From Struthidea cinerea (lineage: Eukaryota > Chordata > Aves > Passeriformes > Corcoracidae), in contig VZTI01003935.1 of NCBI GenBank assembly GCA_013397865.1, positions 1,329,873 to 1,393,872 on the forward strand: a DNA stretch of 64,000 nucleotides. Reading direction: 5' to 3'. The stretch's first letter is position 1; each line of letters opens with the position of its first letter. A program made the translations under genes and the position numbers. The notes beneath the pieces are model-generated. The model had not been told where the DNA came from. It saw nothing but the letters and a program-made list of their open reading frames with translations, and did no database searches. Shown piece by piece: positions 48,467-61,022 of this stretch.

Positions 48467-51400
48467 CTGTAACAAACACACACAGAGGTTACAGATTAAT
48501 TTTGACACGACCACAGGGTCACTGCAGAGGACCACTTCTCACAAAGCCTCTCCCCACCATCACCTGGGAAGGAGGAAAGAGGAGAAGCTTTAGGTAGGAA
48601 CGGAGACCAGGAGTCTGCCCTGCTCTGCGCACACCAAAGGCAACACACCACAAACCCGGTACATAAATGGTTTCAAAATCTTGGAGCAAACAATTTGCAC
48701 CTCCTTAAGAGCAGAACATTTTAATTACATGATACTTTTAATGTGTTTTTATGTGATTAATGCAACCCTAAAGCAATACCATCTTTAACATTTCACATTC
48801 CGCAGCATCCCTGTGGGATAACACTCACTTGGGGAACAGACTCACGGCAGGACATGGAAAAGCAGTCCTGAATCAAAGCAGAAACCTAAATTTAGGCCTT
48901 CCAAACGGCAGTGAAGGTTCCCCAAGGCTGGACCAGCTTTCCTCTGACTGCATGGGAACAAAGCTGAGTGCAGGCAGCTCTCAGCAGCAGTGACTGCCCC
49001 GTCCATCCCTCATGGGAGGCATGTCCCTAGGAGCCCTCCCAGAGTTTCTGCCTTTAATCTGCCCCAACACCAGCACAGAAGCAGGTTCAGTGACCTGCCA
49101 TCCTGCATTCAGCCAAAATCCTGCACCCAGTAAGGTTTTTCGGGGTTTTTGTCCGCCAAGAAACTAAAGCAGACCTGAGCCTGCTGGAGCCTGTCCTGCT
49201 CACTAATGAAAAGCCTCATTTCAGACTGAACAAAGGCAAAACCCACCTAAAGATGGGCACGTTTTAAAGGACACTGTGACAGAAGACATCAAATTCTACT
49301 TTAGCTGCCTGAGAAGCCCTTGGATTTTTTGGTCATAAACCTGTGTGATAGCACAAAAAAAGGGAGAAACACCACAAGAACTTGATCAGACTTGCACAGG
49401 GAGTAAGACATTCCCGTCCTGCAGTCACTGCAGGTTGCCCCGAAGGCAATGAGGGCCAGGTGCTCCAGGACACTGACATGGATCCTGGAGTGTTAAACAC
49501 GATGCGTTGGTCAGAAATGATAGGAAAAGGCACTTTGAAAACCTCCCGGCTTGGTCAACTCGATTCAAACACAGCAACAAATCTGAAGAGAACCAGGAAT
49601 GGTCCCAAGCATGGATTAAAATGATTTTCTGCAGCTCTGGCGCCTCGGTGCTGGCGAGCAGAGGGATATTTATCCAACCTATTTTGAGAGAGTCGAGCAG
49701 GAAGGGAAGGCGATAAGAGAGCAGCAGAGGCAGAGACGTCCCTGTGCCCCCGAGAGCGTTGCTCCTTCTGCTGCTGCAGCCTCCTCCCAGGACAGCACCA
49801 CTCAGCCTGAGAGCCCAGGGCCACCAGGGACTCTGCTCTGTCCATTTTCAAGACCAAGGAGGAGGCAAGGAAGCAAGCAAACAGCGTGAAAGGTTAAAAA
49901 TCCTACCTTGAGAAGGAACTGGTAAGTCTATGCAATGCTGAATCAAGAGGGAGCAGAAAACCAGCAAGAAAGCAGGGTGAAAATTCCATCTGATTATAAC
50001 AAGAGCAGGAAACAGCCCAAATCTTCACTTTTGCTTTCAAAACTGATGTGACACTTCCAGGAATTAAGCTGTGTGCATAGTTTACACCGAGGGCCACAGG
50101 CAGATAGCCTGGATTAACTGCAAATTCCTGGGATAGCCCAGGTTAACTCTCCTATCAGAGTAATCGATTTTTCTAATGGCTTTCTGGAGACCTTCCAGAC
50201 CTTTCCAATCCATATCTAGCCACAAAAACATGCACCTACAGGAACTGTGCAAACAAGCCCTGGAAAAAAACAGGTGACGTTTCCATCAGCAGAGCCCTCC
50301 CCTGTGCTGTTCTCCATCACCTCTGCCACAGCAGACCCCTGAGACCCCACTGCCCATCCCTCGTGAGCAAACCAGCCCCTGCACGCAGGGCAGGAAATCT
50401 CCACGGATACACAAGAGAAAGAAAGGTTTTCTGTTTTAGCAGATCTCTTCAATCCTGAGGACAGCCAGCCTTCAAACTGGACTGCAAACACTGGCGATTT
50501 CCGTGGCTTCCCAAAAATACATACCAGTAGCTTCCTGTTACAGAAGGACAAATTCCTGTTTCTAGTACAAATTCTGCCCTATTATTATGTCCCTTAAAAA
50601 ACAGGGAGGGGGAAAGGGGGAAAAAATAAGAGAGCAAAAAAGGGGAAAATCCTTTTCCTACAGATGCACTTCCAAGCAGCTTCTCCTCCCATTGAGCTCC
50701 CTGATCAGAGGCTGCAAGTGTGGGCAGTTTCCAACACAAACCCAGTGAGCATCTGAAACTGGGCTCACACTGGGCACTGCACCACTCCTGCAGCCCACAG
50801 AACCATGTAAATCTACTCGAAATCTCCCTGCTAAGCAGTGAGAGAGCTCAGCAAAGTGTTGGCTCCCAGGGATGCTGGGGCAATGTATTCCAGGTTTGTG
50901 TTGTGCATGCAAGAGACACTGTCTGCTCCAGTCTGCTCAGGGAACTGCTGGAAGTTACTTAACCTGCAGGAAAGCCCAGTTCAGATGCTCTCATCTGGGG
51001 GAAAAGCAGTTTTGATTTGCCTGAGCTGAACTTTGCAGACAGAGGGGCTCAACTTCATTATGGCTCCATGAGTGCAGGGTACGAGTATCTCTGTGAGAGT
51101 TGTATGGAAAGTTATTAATCCACTTTGAAAGTTAATCCCAGTTTTTCCTGTCTGGGAAGGGATTAAGCAAGAGCACAAGGGAGACAACAGTTCAGCTATG
51201 ACATGTCTGCATATCCATGACTCCTGCCCCTGTGGATCTAAGTTACAGAAAGCAAACCAGGGGAGGAGAGGATGGAGAAGTGCGATTTTTTCCTGGATGT
51301 AAGGAAAGACAAACAAAGTGGCCAGGAGATTCACGGGGAGGAATTATGTAGGATGAGGGTTAGGAAAGCAGGAAGAGTGCAGTCCAGCACTGAGAGCTGG

Positions 51401-52349
51401 AGTCACCTGCAGTCTACTATTGATATATGGGATTTAGAGTATCACCTACCCCAAAAAGGGCACAGAGGCTCAGCATCCACTATAAAACATGGACTTCAAG
51501 TCAGAATGTCTTGCCACTACTGCAGCACAAGCAAGTGGCATCTCCCTCTGCAGTTTATCATCCCCAGGCTTCCAGGGAAAGCAGCACCTACTTATTCCTG
51601 CCTGAGCACCACTTAACACTTTGGTTTGAAGGTGTTTGAGGGGACACACCACTGTAAAAAAAAAAAAATAATAATAATAAGCCACAGTTGCCCCTGAAAT
51701 AGGGCTCGGCTGGAAAGCTACTCAAACTAGCATTGCTAAAATTGGGACTTTCCTTGTTTTTTCAAGCAGCAGGGAACATGTTGGGCTCAGAGAGTTTAAC
51801 AAGCAAGAGTCAAGCGGAAAAAATCTCTCCTTTTTAAGAGTTGACCACATTAACTTTCAGCAAGTTTCCGGGAGTCCTGCCAGAGCACTGGAGTTTTGTA
51901 TACTACGGAACTGTTAAAAATATTATTGTAAATGTTATTTTCAAAAAGCTTCAGAGGCCAGCGCTGGGGTAGTGTTAAAAACAACAGCAAAGCAAATGAG
52001 ATTGTTTTAATGGTGAGAACACCAACATATGTGAGCTGATAGGCAGCCTGCAGGCTGGGCAAAGAGGGATTCAAAGGCAAAGGGAGAGTGGTTGGAATAT
52101 TACAGGTTTTCTCTGATCATCCCAACCTCATCCTTACAGTTTTCTCTAGACACTACAGAACGTTTGACCTGCTTTACTTAGAACTGCCCTGGAAACTGGA
52201 TCCGTATTTTGGGATACACAAAAGAACAGCAAAATTTTGATGCCACTTAGACACACAAGACCCTGCCCTCAGGGCATTTTCCACCCAGGTTATCCAAAGG
52301 ATGTACCACGCAAGGGAAGTAAAAAAAAAATGCCATTTAAGACTGTGCA

Positions 52350-52472
52350 TCTATGTAGATGTGGCACTTAGGGACATGGTTTAGCATGGGCTTGGCAGTT
52401 CTGGGTTAATGGTTGGACTCTGTGATGTTACAAGTTCTTTTCTAGCCTAAATGATTCTGTGGTTCCATGTTC
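52350..52472 (+). mobile_element. CR1 LINE, 3' remnant of another subfamily
   Basis: It reads 'gggcttggcagttctgggtt', 'aatggttggactctgtgatg', 'tctagcctaaatgattctgt', a familiar avian CR1 tail variant. It is 5' truncated. Confidence 0.72.
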
Positions 52473-53096
52473 ATGAACACACAGCTGGGACGGACTTTCT
52501 GCAGACGTGTGTAACCAGGCCAGGTTTGCAGGTGTATCTCCCCAGAGGGCTCAAGGGACAAAGTTCATGAGCCAAGATGAGGAGAAAGAAACCTCTCCTG
52601 ATCAGGTTGCTAAGCTGGAAGTGACATGCACAGACCAGCACAGCCCATGGAAGGAGCCAGCCAGTGCCCTGGGAACTACAGCCCATGAAACCCAACAAGC
52701 AATTCCATATCAATACCCATCAGCTGAGGCCTCTTCTCCCCAGTTCTGGGCATGACACCCCAAAACTGCTTAAGAATCTTTCTCACAACATGTGTTGCTG
52801 GGAGAAGAGATCTGTGCCTAAAAGCCATCGTGCTCAGTGGAGGATTCCTTCAGTCACTGACCCAGCCAGGGCAGCTGCACTTGACGGCTGCTTCTGGAGA
52901 GAAATCTCCTGAGCCATCCTGTTCATTCTAGCACGACGTGTACTGAGAATAAGAGGTTTAGAACCTGTCTGAGTCCTGCTGTTAACATCCATGACAGCCC
53001 TTTAAATAAGCCATTGAGATCTCAAAATTAATCCTCTTCTCAGAAGAAATTACTTTATAAATGAAATGTTCCAGACAGCATGCTCCAGTAAATTAT

Positions 53097-53412
53097 CACA
53101 GAGTGGTTTGGGTAGGAAAGGATCTTAAAGATCTTCCAGTTCCAACCCCCCTGCCATGGGCAGGGACGCCTTCCACTATCCCAGGGCGCTCCAAGCCCTG
53201 TCCAACCTGGCCTTGGACACTTCCAGGGATGGGGCAGCCACAGCTTCTCTGGGAAACCTGTGCCAGGGATTCATCACCCTCACAGGGAAAAATTTCTTCC
53301 TAATATCCAATCTAAATCTCTCCTCCTTCAGTTTAAGGCCACTCCCCCTCTTTCTATCACTCCACGCCCAAGTAAGAAGTCCCTCTCCAGCTCTCTTGCA
53401 GCCCCTTCAGGT
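53097..53412 (-). mobile_element. CR1 LINE, inverted 3' fragment
   Basis: Read on the plus strand it starts with the reversed tail 'ggtttgggtaggaaaggatc', then 'ccctgccatgggcagggac', 'cttccactatcccagggcg', 'ggcagccacagcttctctgg', 'aatttcttcctaatatccaa'. It is the reverse complement of the type found at 35.6 and 47.3 kb. Confidence 0.93.
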
Positions 53413-56400
53413 ACTGGTATTTTTAAAATTCAGTTCCTTTTCTCGCTTTGCAGTAATGTTCCTTTTACCAAAGTCAGTGCAGTAATCAGTAATGTACACT
53501 GGCATATTAAATAGCTTTGATTTTCCATACAGATCTCAAACTTCTGGAACAACAAAACAAAGAAGCAAATCAAAAGGATTAGAAAGGACTCTTCTATCAG
53601 CAAAGGTCAGACAACACAGCCCTATCAGGTCAGAGTTAATCTGTTTTACATATAACAGGTCAAGCAGAGCAAGTGTCCAGAGAACTCACGCGTTCCCCGC
53701 TTGTTTGGGTTTTTATTTCTATCAGGGTCTGCACAGCACAGAACTGTGTCTCTACTGAACTCACATTTTTTACACAGGAACCACCTCCTCCAGCAACTGG
53801 TGGAGATGAACCAATTTGCAGACACTCCAATCACACCCCAAAGCCCACCTCAGTCCCACTGTGCCTAAATACAGGTTTTCAAATCAGGTACTGAGGTGAC
53901 CAAGTCTAAAGGATCCTCATCTCCTGCAACCCTGAACATTCACCTCCCCAGACGAAGCCGAGCCAGGATTATTTACACACACAGCCCTGCCTGTGAGGAT
54001 GAAGATCTGCAGCTAGGGAAGAGCACTGTTCTGTATAATTTTCCCTTCCACAGGGCAAAATCCTGTCCTCAGATAGCTCTCTATGCACTTATGAATCAGA
54101 GGGAAACCCTGATGCCAGTTACACCGACAGAAACCCTCTGATTCCAATGAACAATTGCCCTCTAAGTGAACACAGCAAAGGGAAGGTATTCCTACATATA
54201 ATATAAAAACCAAGGCAGAAGAATGTTGTAATTTCTTCCTCCTGCACGTTTTCATGGTCTTATTTTTGTCTTTCTCCTCAAATGACCGAAGACTTTGTGG
54301 GAGGGAAATTGAAACAAAACCGTGTATCTGGAAAAGTGAAGTTCAGGCCTCTTTCTTCCATGTTTCTGGGAAAAACAGGAAAGAGAAGGAACAGAAACCA
54401 AGAAGGAGGAATAGCTAGTAAAACCTTCAGGTGAAATAAGCCATTGGAAAAGTGTTTGTCTCAGAGAAAAATTTTTCCTCGGTAAAGCAATTGGGAGAAA
54501 AGCATCTGGTATCAGAAATGAAGAGTGTCCATGAATGAAGCTTCAAATCCAACGCTGTGCCACGGAGAACCTGGCCTGACAGCTGGAATCTGCACCAGGG
54601 ACTGGGATGCCCAGTTCTCCATGAGGATAATGACAGGCAGAAACCAACCCTGTCTCGGTAGCTTCAACCTCTAAGAGTATTAAGTGCATAACCAACTTTA
54701 TGGCTGATCCAACATACTCCAACAGGGATTTTAACACTAAGCAACCAAGCTCTGGACTGGGAAGAGGGGAGATCCATCCCATGTCCTTGGCATGACATCG
54801 TGGCAGAATCAGGGCTCTGAAGCCACTGTGCCATCTTCCACACTCACCCCACCTTGTCTCTGACCCACTCTCTCTCCCTTGCAACATCCCCCGGAGAGCA
54901 CAGAGGATAACACACCTGTATATCCCACCAGCCTCTGTAATCCAGCATTTACCCTCAGCCTGCCACGATCGATAGTCCCTCGCAGCCATCCCCCTGCACA
55001 GCTTCCTCTTTAACAAGCCACAGCCTCACCCCCGCAGCCTGGCTGGGTTTTATTGATCCCAACGAGACTTTCTGATCGATTGCGAAGCGCAGGGCTCAGG
55101 ACTAATTGACCACTCTCTGCTCTCTCAGCAGCTACCTGGTTGATTTGCTCCTTCTCTGTGGGCAAGAAGCACAACCTCCACAGCACATGGGGAGACCAGG
55201 ACCCCAAGAGCCAGCTCAAAACCTGAGAGGTCCTTTCCTTGCTCATGCCACTTCCGCCATGCAACTCTGGATTGAGATTTCTCCAGCAGGAGAAAGCGGA
55301 GCTCAGCGAGTGCTTAGTGGCAAGCAAAGATTCAAAGCCAGCTGTGGTTTTGGGCAGAAGGACCATGTTTCTGCATAGCCTCAGGACCGTGTTGTCTCCA
55401 CAAGCTGCTGGCTCGTGCCTGCCGTCAGTGGGGTGGTGATGGGGTTACAAAACGAACACATGGGGCAGCTGCACAGAGGCTTTGTTCTTCCTGTCCTCTG
55501 GACTTGCAGTATCACATGAACTTAAGTGCACTTGCCTGCATGGTAAAAAATGAGCCATCAACAGTGCAGGAACCAGACTGTGAGCACACGGCCACGCGCT
55601 CACAGAGCCTTGCAGGCCTGCTGAGCACATGCATCTCCTGAAGCTCAGAGCACCTAGGGCCTCCCAGGCCTGCCCTGCCTCTCCTGCCAGCCCTTCCCCA
55701 CACAATTTTCACAGAGCTGTGGTTCTGCAGAGCCTGAGCACAGCCTGTTGCTTGCTGCAGTGCACGCAAGGCAGCTTCTTCTCGAGAAGAGTTGCCCAAG
55801 CTGTGCCATCGCCCAAGAGTGATCTGTCACCCCAGCGGAAGGCGGCAGCTTGCTGCTGCTGAACTGCCCATCCCCAAGCCCAGTGGAGGGAAGAAAAGAT
55901 GATGACACTGGGGAAAAGGCATATCTTGCCTCTAAACCCAGCTCAGGGCATTGCAGAACTTGAGACTGAGAGCATGACAGCTCACCAAGGCCAAGAGCAG
56001 TCTGCAGGGGAGGCAGTGGGATGAGTAATTTCCTCTCCTGCGATGTCCAGCCTGGCACAGTGTAATGGAAAGTCACTGGGGACATTTTGTCCAGCTCAGA
56101 GAAAGTCTGACTTGGAGACTTCCAGAAAAGAGAAGCCCATCACCCTTGAGAGACCATGAAGCAGCCTCGCACCATCAAGGCAGCTGTACAACACCTCTGA
56201 ACTGGCAGACCAGCTGCTCAGCTGCTCCGAAATCAGGTCACTTATTAGGCACAGTGGGGAAGCAGTCAACTACTTTTTGAAGAAAGCTCTGGAGAAATAC
56301 AGATCAGCTCAATATTGATTCCCACGGCTCCGTTACAGACAGACAGAATTAATTTCCAGGATGGAAAGAAACATATGCCTGCATATCAAAACAAAATACA

Positions 56401-57934
56401 GAAGCCTTTCCAGTCCTCCGGCTGCATTTCAATGGAAACCAGAAGGCTGTCATGAGAGAAAGATTTCAGTGTTCTAATTAATCCTCCCTGCTGAGAGTTT
56501 AATGCCGCTAATTGATGAGGAGAGGTGGTGTCCAGACAGTGCTTGCAATTCCTTCTTACATCTTTAGGCCATGTTCTCTCTAAATTAAATAATAATAAGG
56601 CAGATTTGCTCTCTGCGTGCACTGTGCCCTGCTCCAGCTCCCTCCTCCCTAGAAGATGGCTGGTGGAGGGAAGGGAGGCGAAGACCATGTCAGAGCTCTT
56701 TACAAGCGTTGGAAGTTTTCCTGGAAAACGTCATCTGTGATACTGTCACTTCCACAGAACAAGCCAAGAGAAAGACCAGTGGTGCCAGGGACACTGCCTG
56801 TACCATGAAACACCCTCTGTGGATCTGGGAGAGAGCTTCTCCCCATGCAACAGAGCAATCGCTCAGCCAAGAGACGTCCCGTAACACTTCCAAAAACCAT
56901 ACAAAATGTACCTCAGCGTCAGGAAGTGGATCATCAGACCCTGCAGGACAGCCCCAGGGGCCCAACCAAGTGCCACCATCAGCAAAAAGATGTCACTGGC
57001 GCAGAGCAGGGTTGGCTGCTCACCTGCACCACAGGATGGTTCTCGTCCTTAAGCCTAAATATTGATCTCACAGTGGTGTTGACCAGGAGACACTTCTGGA
57101 GCCAGTGAAGTGATCCGAAGGGCAAAAGCCAACGCAGCCTCAGCAGGAGAAGGCAGTTCAGCACATGCCTGGATAGGAAATTTCTGCTCCCATTCCCTAT
57201 GAGAGCACATGCTGTAGCTCTTCCCTGATCTAGTTAAGGACAAAATCTGTCCTTTTATACCCAACACTTGGCGATTCCAACCCGAGCGCTCTGCGCTGCA
57301 ATCAGGCAATGCGAAATAAAAACCAATCCATGTGCGCGAGGCCGTGCTGTGGTTACTAAGCAGCAATAAACCAAGCAATGCTGATGGTCCCCAGGCTCTG
57401 GCCTGATGCTCCAGCACTGCTCTGTTTGTCATGGCAATAGCATTTCCACCTGCACCTCTCTGACATCTCCGCTGGGAGCCTTCACACACCACTGCCGTAG
57501 ATCATGGCCAGCAGAGCCCAGGCCAGCTGTGCAGAGGTCCAGCTGGCTGACCTCTCCTTTCCAAAAGGCTTCTATTTTTTCCCCCCCTATTATTACTAGT
57601 TTTCAAGCCACCTACTCCATCATAAATATAAAGTAAAATTAGCTTATTCCTAGAACGCTAAAAAAAGACAGGCTCATGCCTGCACGAACTGACAGCAAGT
57701 TAAGGGGAAGGCTCCAAACGCACCAAGAATGTCGAGTCCAGAGCTTTTGGCCCTTTTACTGCAAACTCCTATTGCTGCAAGCAACTTGTGCACGTGCAGG
57801 TCGAGTCACGTGCGTGCAGAGTCCCTCACCTGCACAGGCTGCCTGCTGCTCCTCCACAGAGCCCTGAGCAAACCACTGCTGTCTGCCCAGCAGCCTATTA
57901 ATAAATACACACCAGGGAGAAGAGCTGCTCGCCA

Positions 57935-57990
57935 GCAGGGAGGTGGACGAGATGATCTAACAGGACCTTTTCCATCTCTTAACTTTTCTG
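57935..57990 (+). mobile_element. Possible CR1 3' scrap
   Basis: It reads 'gaggtggacgagatgatcta', 'acaggaccttttccatctct', like the last 50 bases of a CR1 copy. It is too short for certainty. Confidence 0.4.
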
Positions 57991-58106
57991 CTTAGTCACA
58001 GGATGAATATCTCCCACGTTGTAGAGAAACACGCGGGCTCTGCCTGCCTGCTTGTGGTGGGAGAGTGTTGCCCTCTGAAGACATTTTGTTTTCCAGATGT
58101 TCACGG

Positions 58107-58290
58107 AATCACAGAATGTTTGGGGTGGGAAGGGAGCTCTGGAGATCTCCCAGTCTAACCCCCCCTGCTAAAGGAGGCTCAGCTAAAGCAGGTTGCACAG
58201 GATCACGTCCAGGCAAGCTTTGAATACCTCCAGAGACAGCAAACAGGGCTTTCCCAAGGAGAGTTAAGCAACAGAGGACGTGCATTAGCC
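58107..58290 (-). mobile_element. CR1 LINE, inverted 3' fragment
   Basis: It starts 'aatcacagaatgtttggggt', then 'gggagctctggagatctccc', 'agtctaacccccctgctaa' and 'tttgaatacctccagagaca', a reversed CR1 end of an older subfamily. Confidence 0.85.
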
Positions 58291-61004
58291 TGGTTTTTGG
58301 CTTCAGTGAGCTCTGAGGCACCCAAGCAAGTCCCCTAATTCCTGTCTCACAGCCACAAGCAGTGCAGGAACCTCATCTTTCTACTATCAGAGTGCTCGTG
58401 CTTCTGTGAGCACTCAAGCCTGCTCCTGTCCAAGGTAGAAAGACACTTCATTTACTTCTGCAGAAGGCAGGTTGGCCAGAGAATAGACAGCAAACATCCA
58501 GATCAAGCCTCCTGTGAAAGACTGCCAGAAAAAAAGCTCAAGAAACCCCAACCACCCCAGAAAGGGAAATGCAAGGAACCAAAGGGTTTGGGGAGAAGAG
58601 GCTCCAATGCAACTTAGGTGTTTAGGTTTACATGGCAATTTGCATTGGCACTGATTCTTGCCACAACAGCAGCAAGGCGCCTCCTTGGTTTTAAAATGCC
58701 TATAGAGTGTGAGGCTTCCACAAGAGACCATCCTCACACGTAACCCAAAGAGCACCTGAGAGCCTCAAGACCACAGATGTGCAAATTTCACCAAGCAAGG
58801 AGAAAAATATTTCACCATATAAATCCTAAAAAAGACCCCACACCATTAAAAAAGCCCACCAAAAGCCGCACAATCTAGATATCTCTTGCAACAAGATGGA
58901 CACCAAGGCATGGGGCAGCATCTCTGGAAAGGGAGCTGGGAGTAGAAGGTTCTACTTCACTTTCTATTTCAACTGCTGGACAACGGGATAACGCTGAGCA
59001 TTACAAATTCTCACAGGATTTTGTGTTTTTCACAAGAACCGTGCTCCTGGAGTCACATGATTACATCAGAATCCACATTTCCCTTTTTTTTTGTTGTTAA
59101 AAAGAAGTACTTGCACATATCAAAAGTTGAAGAGCATGCGTCATGTCTGAAACGTTCAAACAAGAAGGAATAGAAACATCTACTTTAAAAGAAATGAATC
59201 TCCATTTTTTGGAGGAAAGGATGTGATCCAGGATTCCTTTTACCCAGTACTACACACTGGAAACCTTAGACTGGACAGGGAATTCCTTAATTTCAGGGAG
59301 ACGTGAGCTCCTTCAGCATCTCCATCTGTAAGTTACAGATGGAAAAATACAGCTTTCACAGCAACACCTGCCTAGAAACTAAACAGCCCCTTTGGGGTAC
59401 CCTGATCCTGGCTTTCCTAGTCAAAAGAACATTATGCATTGGGGGACGATATCAAGGCACAGCAGTCTAAAAAAAAAAAAAACAATAATTTTTTTGGAAC
59501 ATCTTTCCAAATTGTGCTTTCATTTCTTTTATCCAGCATCGAGCAGGGTAAAGCCACGGAATTCAGCTATGCCAGCTCATCTGCTGGCATTCTCTGCTCA
59601 CCAAAACTATCAGATATGCAGCTGCTGCTGGATCTTGCCCAGCAGAAATTTACCTTACGGTAAAAGTTAGTCTTAATCTAAGACCTAACCTTCTGAAAAA
59701 GCCTGTGTTGGATCTCCCAGAGCTCATCCCGTGCTGTTGCTGAGCCTGGGGCAGTGCCACCACAGCACTACAGGCACCTGGGCTGCAGCTGCCCACCACT
59801 TTAGAGAAATAAATTTTGGCCACGTGTTCAAATGCTGAAAGCACCACATAGAGCAGACCACCTTGGGTCACATTTATCTCCTATTTTCGCATGCAACAAA
59901 ACTATTAAGACCTAGAAGACCTGGATCTGTGGCATGCTAGGCTATGCATTGAATACATTTTATCCATGGAAAAAAAGAGGGGGAAGACTACACGTCTGGT
60001 TAAATTGGTGGCCTTCACCCATTCTGTCCAAACTAAATAGCAAAGATGCAGAGAAATTCAGATGAGGAGGAGAACACGAAGGGCCTGAGCAGTTGTGGTG
60101 CACACAGCAGCTTCTGGCACAGGGTGCTTGTGCAGGCAGCAGCCCCGAGCTAAGACCTGGGGGTAGCATCCATCGCCCTCACTGGAGCTCAACCGTGCCA
60201 TTCTTCGAGCTCCAAGGGTTTGCTTTTCATCAGCTTCTCACAGAGACAGCAGCAAGTCAGCCCCTCCTGCTCGCAGGGCACGCACGGGGGCAGAGAATGG
60301 AAACCTCACGCTGGCAAAGCCTCTGGGTTTCTGCATTATCTCATCTCCGAGATTACAAGGAAGTGAGCACAAACCTGTTCAGTCACATTGTTCCTGCTCA
60401 CCCCTGGCCGAGGGCCGGGCCATTGAGCTGCTGTGCTCCTGCTGTTCCCAGCACAGATCTGCGGCTCCTCTGCAGCCCTCGGGCAGCTCCAGCCCCATCC
60501 CTCAGCACACCAGGACACGCTTCTGCCTGCCCTGGCTGCAGAATTAGCCCCAGCCAAGCACCAGCACAGATCACGCACAGCATTAGAGGCTGGTTCACAG
60601 CTGTCAAATTCCTGAACTCAGCCACCATGGCTGCACAGTGTGGAACACACCAAACCCTCGCTCCTCCCAGCCTGGCAAAGGATGGACACACGGAACCCAC
60701 CGCGCCACAAATCTCCCTATCCAAACAATTACCTTCTGCCTACCCAGGACTTCCCCTCCCTTCACTCTGTCTGCTCTCAGCTGCCTGCAAAGGGTGGCTG
60801 GACTCGAGAAAGATACCACAGAGGCTGCTGCAACCTGCGTGCAGAGGTGTCAGAACAGCTGGGGACCTCCTGCCCTCTGAAGCTGCCACAGAGCTCTGAT
60901 TCTCCTCTGGTTAATGCTAATCTTGCTGCACTTGGTGCTCAAGGATGTCAGTGCTGCTGTCTTTGGACTGCACAGGAAAAAAACCAAAGTGAATCCAGGG
61001 TCTA

Positions 61005-61022
61005 CAAATAAATAAATAAATA
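61005..61022 (+). repeat. AAAT microsatellite
   Basis: About four units of aaat. Confidence 0.9.

Noticed and set aside
60093..60899. Longest open frame of the window (268 codons, plus strand)
   Set aside because: No domain, no repeated motif, Ser/Pro/Leu/Ala/Cys-rich composition typical of chance frames in GC-richer bird DNA, and other long frames overlap it on both strands.
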